Origin: Mycolicibacter terrae
GTDB taxonomy: Bacteria; Actinomycetota; Actinomycetes; Mycobacteriales; Mycobacteriaceae
Assembly: GCF_010727125.1 (NCBI RefSeq)
Contig: NZ_AP022564.1
Span: forward strand, 1,860,001-1,924,000
Length of the DNA stretch: 64,000 nt
Direction of reading: 5' to 3'
Positions 59,314 through 64,000 of the stretch are shown here, piece after piece. The notes under the pieces are model-generated. The model had not been told where the DNA came from, ran no database searches, and saw only the letters and a list, made by a program, of their open reading frames with translations. The translations under genes and the position numbers were made by a program. Position 1 is the first letter of the stretch, and each line of letters begins with the position of its first letter.

Positions 59314-60735
59314 ATGAGACGCACCCGCTGTGGCGCTGCCGACTCTGCCGGCTCTGTGCTCCGGGCCGCCAGGTGCACCCGAACCGCCGCAGCGTCGGTG
59401 CTGAGCACCGCGCTGCTGTTGGGAACTCCCGGACTGGCGGCCGCCGAACCGACACCGGATCCCGACGGCATCGCGGCGCTGATCGCCGATGTCGCCGAGG
59501 CCAACCAGCAGCTGCAAGACCTGGGCGCCCGGATTCAGCAACAGAAGGAGAGCGTCAACAAGGCTCTGGTCGACCTGCAGACCGCGCGCGAGGACGCCGG
59601 CTCGGCCCAACAGGAGGTGGAGGCCGGCCGGGCGGCGATCGTCGAAGCCGACGCCAAGATCGTGGCCGCCCAGGAGCGGTTCAACACCTTCGCCGCGTCG
59701 ACCTACGTCAACGGGCCCTCCGACAGCTATCTGACCGCGAGCGACCCGTCGGAGATGATCGCCGCCGCTGCCGCCGGCCGGACGCTGGCGCTGAGCTCGC
59801 AGCAGGCGCTGGACAACCTGAAGCGGGCCCGCACCGAGCAGCTGAACAAGGAGTCGGCGGCCCGGCTGGCCAAGCAGAAGGCCGACCAGGCGGTCGCTGA
59901 CGCGCAGTCGAGCCAGGACGCCGCGGTGGCCTCGCTGACCGATACCCAGCGCAAGTTCGGCGAGCAGCAGGGTGAGATCGACCGGCTGGCCGCCCAGCGC
60001 AACGCGGCACAGGCCAGGCTCGCCGCCGCCCGCAGCCAGCAGCAGCCCCAAGCGGGGCCCGCACCGGCAGGGGACCGGTGGGGCAACCCGGCCGGGCCGG
60101 CGCCCGCCAAGCGCGCCGAGACGTGGGACGGGCCCTGGGATCCGACCCTGCCCGCGGTGCCCAGCGCCAACATCCCCGGCGACCCGATCGCCGTCATCAA
60201 CCAGGTGCTCGGGATCTCCCAGACCTCGGCGCAGGTGACCTCGAACCTGGGCCGCCAGTTCCTGCAGTCGATCGGGCTGGCCAAGCCCGATGACACCGGC
60301 ATCAACAACGGCAAGATCCCGCGGGTGTACGGCCGGCAGGCCTCCGAATATGTGATCCGCCGGGCGCTCGCCCAGCGCGGGGTGCCGTACTCCTGGGGCG
60401 GGGGCACCGCGGCGGGACCCGGCCGCGGCATCGGTTCGGGTTCGGGCACCGTCGGATTCGACTGCTCCGGGCTGATCCTGTACGCGTTCGCCGGGGTGGG
60501 CATCAAGCTGCCGCACTACTCAGGTTCGCAGTACAAGATGGGCCGCCAGATCCCGACCGCACTGGCCCGGCGCGGCGACGTCATCTTCTACGGCCCCGGC
60601 GGCAGCCAGCACGTGACGCTCTACCTCGGCAACGGCCTGATGCTGGAGGCCCCCGACGTGGGCCAGGTGGTGAAGGTGTCGCCGGTACGGAAAAGCGGCA
60701 TGACGCCCTTTGTAGTCCGATACATCGAGTACTGA
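59314..60735 (+). CDS. ripA: Peptidoglycan endopeptidase RipA (NlpC/P60)
   Basis: RipA cleaves the peptidoglycan stem peptide between D-Glu and meso-DAP to separate daughter cells. The 473-residue protein has a signal peptide (cleavage after LAAAE-type end near 45), a long coiled coil (about 50-245) that acts as an inhibitory domain, a Pro-rich linker, and an NlpC/P60 domain (about 330-473). The domain has the catalytic Cys in VGFDCSGLILYAF and His in GGSQHVTLYLGNG. It is followed after two bases by ripB. Homologue of Rv1477. Confidence 0.95.
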   Translation: MRRTRCGAADSAGSVLRAARCTRTAAASVLSTALLLGTPGLAAAEPTPDPDGIAALIADVAEANQQLQDLGARIQQQKESVNKALVDLQTAREDAGSAQQEVEAGRAAIVEADAKIVAAQERFNTFAASTYVNGPSDSYLTASDPSEMIAAAAAGRTLALSSQQALDNLKRARTEQLNKESAARLAKQKADQAVADAQSSQDAAVASLTDTQRKFGEQQGEIDRLAAQRNAAQARLAAARSQQQPQAGPAPAGDRWGNPAGPAPAKRAETWDGPWDPTLPAVPSANIPGDPIAVINQVLGISQTSAQVTSNLGRQFLQSIGLAKPDDTGINNGKIPRVYGRQASEYVIRRALAQRGVPYSWGGGTAAGPGRGIGSGSGTVGFDCSGLILYAFAGVGIKLPHYSGSQYKMGRQIPTALARRGDVIFYGPGGSQHVTLYLGNGLMLEAPDVGQVVKVSPVRKSGMTPFVVRYIEY

Positions 60736-60737
60736 CG

Positions 60738-61448
60738 GTGGAGCGAATGCGACAGAGTTCACTACGTCTATCCCGGCTTATCGCGTCGCTGCTGGTGGCG
60801 GGTCCGGTGATGCTGGGGCTGGCCACACCGGCCGCGGCGGATCCGGGATGGGATCCCACCCTGCCGGCGACGATCAGCGCCGGGGCGCCGGGCGATCCGC
60901 TGGCGGTCGCCAACGCGTCGCTGCAGGCCACCGCGCAGGCCACCCAGACCACCATGGATCTGGGCCGCAAGTTCCTGTCCGGGCTGGGTTTCAACGTCGG
61001 CGACGAAGCCGCCGGGAACGTGTCTCCCGGCCAGCGGGTGCACGGCAAGCAGGCCATCGAGTACGTCATCCGCCGCGCCGGCTCGCAGATGGGGGTGCCC
61101 TACTCGTGGGGCGGCGGCTCGCTCACCGGCCCGAGCAAGGGGATCGACTCGGGGGCCGGCACGGTCGGCTTCGACTGCTCGGGGCTGATGCGGTACGCGT
61201 TCGCCGGCGTCGGGGTGCTCATCCCGCGGTTCTCCGGCGACCAGTACAACGCCGGCCGGCATATACCGCGGAATCAGGCCCGCCGCGGTGACCTGATCCT
61301 CTACGGCCCCGGCGGCGGGCAGCACGTGGCGATGTTCCTCGGCGGCGGCAAGATGCTGGAGGCTTCCGGCAGCGCCGGCAAAGTCGTCGTCAGCCCGGTG
61401 CGAACGGCCGGCATGACGCCGTATCTGACCCGGATCATCGAGTACTGA
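60738..61448 (+). CDS. ripB: Peptidoglycan endopeptidase RipB (NlpC/P60)
   Basis: The 236-residue secreted enzyme has a signal peptide (hydrophobic about 11-32, ending AAAD) and an NlpC/P60 domain closely related to that of RipA, with catalytic VGFDCSGLMRYAF and GGGQHVAMFLGGG. It lacks the coiled-coil autoinhibitory part. The GTG at 60738 and an ATG at 60747 are both possible starts. Homologue of Rv1478; RipA and RipB are partly redundant in M. tuberculosis and rely on MoxR1-associated chaperoning for export. Confidence 0.94.
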   Translation: MERMRQSSLRLSRLIASLLVAGPVMLGLATPAAADPGWDPTLPATISAGAPGDPLAVANASLQATAQATQTTMDLGRKFLSGLGFNVGDEAAGNVSPGQRVHGKQAIEYVIRRAGSQMGVPYSWGGGSLTGPSKGIDSGAGTVGFDCSGLMRYAFAGVGVLIPRFSGDQYNAGRHIPRNQARRGDLILYGPGGGQHVAMFLGGGKMLEASGSAGKVVVSPVRTAGMTPYLTRIIEY

Positions 61449-61569
61449 CGGCCCGTACGTCGACGGATGCTACGAACCCTGGAATAGTGAAACGCGGGCA
61501 CGACGCTGCCCCTCGGCCGATGGGCCGTGCAAGCAGTTGTGTCTGCCGACCTTTGTGGAGGATTTCTCG

Positions 61570-62679
61570 ATGACGTCATCGGATGGGACGCCCGCGGGCG
61601 CCAGCGGTTTTCCCGGCCAGGAGGGCGCGCAGGCCTCCGGCTCAGGCCTGGCCGCTGATGTACACGCGCTCGAGCGGGCCATCTTCGAGGTCAAGCGCGT
61701 CATCGTCGGCCAGGACCAGCTCGTCGAGCGGATCCTGGTCGGGCTGCTGGCCAAGGGACACGTGCTGCTCGAAGGGGTGCCCGGGGTGGCCAAGACCCTG
61801 GCCGTCGAGACCTTCGCCAAGGTGGTCGGCGGGTCGTTCGCGCGCATCCAGTTCACCCCGGACCTGGTCCCGACCGACATCATCGGCACCCGCATCTACC
61901 GGCAGGGCCGCGAGGAGTTCGACACCGAGCTCGGCCCGGTGATGGTCAACTTCCTGCTGGCCGACGAGATCAACCGTGCGCCGGCCAAGGTGCAGTCCGC
62001 GCTGCTGGAGGTCATGCAGGAACGTCAGGTGTCCATCGGCGGCAAGAGGTTCCCGCTGCCCACCCCGTTCCTGGTGATGGCCACCCAGAACCCGATCGAA
62101 CACGAGGGCGTCTACCCGCTGCCGGAAGCGCAGCGCGACCGCTTCCTGTTCAAGATCAATGTCGGCTACCCCTCCCCGGAGGAGGAGCGCGAGATCATCT
62201 ACCGGATGGGTGTCACCCCGCCGGAGCCCAAGCAGATCCTCAACCCCGGCGACCTGCTGCGGTTGCAGGGCCTCGCGGCCAACAACTTCGTGCACCACGC
62301 GCTGGTCGACTACGTGGTGCGGGTCATCACCGCCACTCGCCACCCCGAGCAGTTCGGTATGCCGGACGTGAAGAGCTGGCTGTCCTTCGGGGCGTCGCCG
62401 CGCGCCTCGCTGGGCATCATCGCCGCATCCCGGGCGCTGGCACTGGTGCGCGGCCGCGACTACGTGATCCCGCAGGACGTCATCGAGGTCATCCCCGACG
62501 TGTTGCGGCACCGGCTGGTGCTGTCCTACGACGCGCTCGCCGATGAGATCACTTCGGAGATCGTCATCAACCGCGTGCTGCAGACAGTGCCGCTGCCGCA
62601 GGTCAATGCCGTTCCGCAGCAGCAGCATTCAGCGCCGCCGGGTGCCCCGACCGCTGCGGCAGTGGCCAGCGGTCGGTGA
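61570..62679 (+). CDS. moxR1: MoxR-family AAA+ ATPase
   Basis: The 369-residue AAA_3 chaperone-like ATPase has Walker A EGVPGVAKTLAVETFAK, Walker B LLADEINRAPAKVQSALLEVM, a sensor segment FLVMATQNPIEHEGVYPLPEA and the lid domain after about residue 260. MoxR1 (Rv1479) is reported to help RipA mature for secretion. The ATG at 61570 is preceded by GGAGG. It overlaps the next gene (GTGA), starting a MoxR/DUF58/VWA operon of the metal-insertion type common in bacteria. Confidence 0.94.
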   Translation: MTSSDGTPAGASGFPGQEGAQASGSGLAADVHALERAIFEVKRVIVGQDQLVERILVGLLAKGHVLLEGVPGVAKTLAVETFAKVVGGSFARIQFTPDLVPTDIIGTRIYRQGREEFDTELGPVMVNFLLADEINRAPAKVQSALLEVMQERQVSIGGKRFPLPTPFLVMATQNPIEHEGVYPLPEAQRDRFLFKINVGYPSPEEEREIIYRMGVTPPEPKQILNPGDLLRLQGLAANNFVHHALVDYVVRVITATRHPEQFGMPDVKSWLSFGASPRASLGIIAASRALALVRGRDYVIPQDVIEVIPDVLRHRLVLSYDALADEITSEIVINRVLQTVPLPQVNAVPQQQHSAPPGAPTAAAVASGR

Positions 62680-63650
62680 GCGACCCGGGCACCGGGCAGG
62701 GCTCATCAGACCCGGGAACCAGCACCGCGCCGCCCTCAATGCTGCGCGGGGGGATCCGTGACCCCAAACTGGCGGCGGCGCTGCGAACCCTCGAGCTGAC
62801 CGTCAAACGCAAGCTCGACGGTGTGCTGCACGGGGATCACCTCGGACTGATTCCCGGGCCCGGCTCGGAACCCGGCGAGTCGCGGCTCTACCAGCCCGGC
62901 GACGACGTGCGCCGGATGGACTGGTCGGTCACGGCACGCACCACCCATCCGCATGTCCGCCAGATGATCGCCGATCGGGAGTTGGAGACCTGGCTGGTGG
63001 TCGACATGTCGGCCAGCATGGATTTCGGTACCGCGACCTGCGAGAAGCGTGACCTGGCGGTGGCCGCGGCCGCGGCCATCGTCTACCTCAACAGCGGCGG
63101 CGGCAATCGGTTGGGCGCGTTGGTGGCCAACGGTGAGCGCGTTGTGCGGGTGCCGGCGCGCTCCGGGCGCAACCACGAGCAGACATTGCTGCGCACCATC
63201 GCCACCGTTCCGCGCGCCCCGGCGGGGGTGCGGGGCGACCTGGCGCTGGCCATCGACGCCCTGCGCCGGCCAGAACGACGGCGCGGCATGGCGGTCGTGA
63301 TCAGTGACTTCCTCGGCCCGATCAACTGGATGCGCCCACTGCGTGCGATCGCGGCCCGCCACGAGGTGCTGGGCATCGAAGTACTCGATCCGCGTGATGT
63401 AGAACTGCCCGACGTCGGTGATGTGGTGCTGCAGGACACCGAATCCGGCGTCACCCGCGAGTTCACCATCGACGCGAAACTGCGCGACGATTTCGCCCGG
63501 GCCGCGGCGGCCCACCGCGCCGATGTCGCACAGGCGTTGCGCAGCTGTGGTGCGCCGCTGTTGTCACTGCGCACCGACCGGGACTGGATCGCCGACATCG
63601 TTCGATTCGTCGAGTCACGCCGGCGCGGCGCGCTGGCGGGGATGTCGTGA
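62676..63650 (+). CDS. DUF58 domain protein (Rv1480-like)
   Basis: The 324-residue protein contains the DUF58 core: [19 protein letters not shown] followed by [20 protein letters not shown]. The DxSxS-like segment DMSASMDF resembles a MIDAS metal site of VWA domains. It is the usual partner of MoxR ATPases and may be its substrate or adaptor. The GTG at 62676 overlaps the moxR1 stop. Homologue of Rv1480. Confidence 0.9.
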   Translation: MSDPGTGQGSSDPGTSTAPPSMLRGGIRDPKLAAALRTLELTVKRKLDGVLHGDHLGLIPGPGSEPGESRLYQPGDDVRRMDWSVTARTTHPHVRQMIADRELETWLVVDMSASMDFGTATCEKRDLAVAAAAAIVYLNSGGGNRLGALVANGERVVRVPARSGRNHEQTLLRTIATVPRAPAGVRGDLALAIDALRRPERRRGMAVVISDFLGPINWMRPLRAIAARHEVLGIEVLDPRDVELPDVGDVVLQDTESGVTREFTIDAKLRDDFARAAAAHRADVAQALRSCGAPLLSLRTDRDWIADIVRFVESRRRGALAGMS

Positions 63651-63681
63651 TTTCGGCCCGCATGCAAAAGACAGGTCTGCT

Positions 63682-64000
63682 ATGACATTGCCGCTCCTCG
63701 GGCCGATGACGCTGTCCGGTTTCGCTCACCCGTGGTTCTTCCTGTTCTTGTTCGTCGTCCTGGGCCTGGTCGCGCTGTACATCCTCATGCAGGTGGCGCG
63801 GCAGCGGCGGATCCTGCGGTTCGCCAACATGGAGTTGCTGGAGAGCGTGGCGCCCAAGGCGCCGACCCGGTGGCGGCACCTGTCGGCGGTCCTGCTGGTG
63901 AGCTCGCTGCTGCTGTTCACCATCGCGATGGCCGGCCCAACCCACGACGTGCGGATCCCGCGCAACCGCGCGGTGGTGATGCTGGTGATCGACGTGTCGC
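63682..64000 (+). CDS. VWA-domain membrane protein, N-terminal part (Rv1481-like; BatA type)
   Basis: The frame begins at the ATG at 63682 and runs off the window after about 106 codons. It has two N-terminal hydrophobic helices (about 11-33, [20 protein letters not shown], and about 66-85, [17 protein letters not shown]). A basic stretch lies between them, and the start of a VWA domain (VVMLVIDVS, the first MIDAS motif) follows. It completes the MoxR-DUF58-VWA set. The product cannot be judged beyond the window end. Confidence 0.85.
   Translation, partial: MTLPLLGPMTLSGFAHPWFFLFLFVVLGLVALYILMQVARQRRILRFANMELLESVAPKAPTRWRHLSAVLLVSSLLLFTIAMAGPTHDVRIPRNRAVVMLVIDVS

Overview
The window is high-GC actinobacterial chromosome and belongs to the genus Mycobacterium in the broad sense. 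The evidence is the presence of PPE proteins, a RipA/RipB/MoxR1 cluster, LprG/P55, MptB, MIRU-like repeats, and a gene order that follows M. tuberculosis from fmt (Rv1406) to the Rv1481 homologue almost gene for gene. It is not M. tuberculosis itself: sufB has no intein, PE_PGRS genes are absent, Rv1413/Rv1414, Rv1424c-Rv1435c and Rv1467c-Rv1469 have no counterparts here, and several genes are extra. I cannot fix the species.

Layout. (1) 1-3.75 kb: an Acg-type nitroreductase divergent from a tandem universal stress protein, then an Rv2004c-like kinase/AAA protein. These are families of the DosR dormancy regulon in M. tuberculosis, and DosR-like boxes lie between the first two. (2) 3.8-7.85 kb: fmt (broken by an 11-bp tandem duplication), rsmB, rpe and ribD; opposite them are the P55 efflux pump and lprG. 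(3) 10.5-13.4 kb: riboflavin genes ribE, ribBA, ribH and a small membrane protein. (4) 13.4-18.5 kb: uvrC, rapZ, yvcK, whiA, with a MIRU-like element and its micro-ORF between rapZ and yvcK. (5) 18.7-23.9 kb: a DUF3556-like membrane protein, then gap-pgk-tpiA and secG. (6) 23.9-30.8 kb, minus strand: tkt-tal-zwf-opcA-pgl (pentose phosphate operon), with a second MIRU-like element between zwf and opcA. (7) 31.1-41.5 kb: ctaB, a tandem pair of PPE-PPW genes, qor, an Rv1455 homologue, ctaA, an ABC exporter and mptB. (8) 41.7-49 kb: sufR-sufB-D-C-S-U-sufT plus a zinc-ribbon/metallo-beta-lactamase-like protein. (9) 49-54.9 kb: a Tat lipoprotein amidohydrolase, a secreted DUF5666-like protein, trx, an enoyl-CoA hydratase, an ABC-F protein and a small HTH protein. 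(10) 55-58.5 kb: acn and its TetR-type regulator, with an AcnR-like operator upstream. (11) 58.5-64 kb: an Rv1476 homologue, ripA, ripB, moxR1, a DUF58 protein and a truncated VWA protein.

The strongest unusual observations are: the fmt frameshift exactly explained by an 11-bp tandem duplication; two MIRU-like elements at operon junctions, each carrying a micro-ORF fused by start/stop overlaps to both neighbours and with conserved peptide ends; an exact SufR-type operator overlapping the sufR start codon; an AcnR-type operator at acn; and a PPE-PPW pair, one member of which has an HDHDHDH tract. Many genes show a TANNNT -10 motif 7-9 bases before the start codon, which indicates leaderless mRNAs; I used this to choose several starts. 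No tRNA, rRNA, CRISPR, prophage or insertion sequence was recognised.
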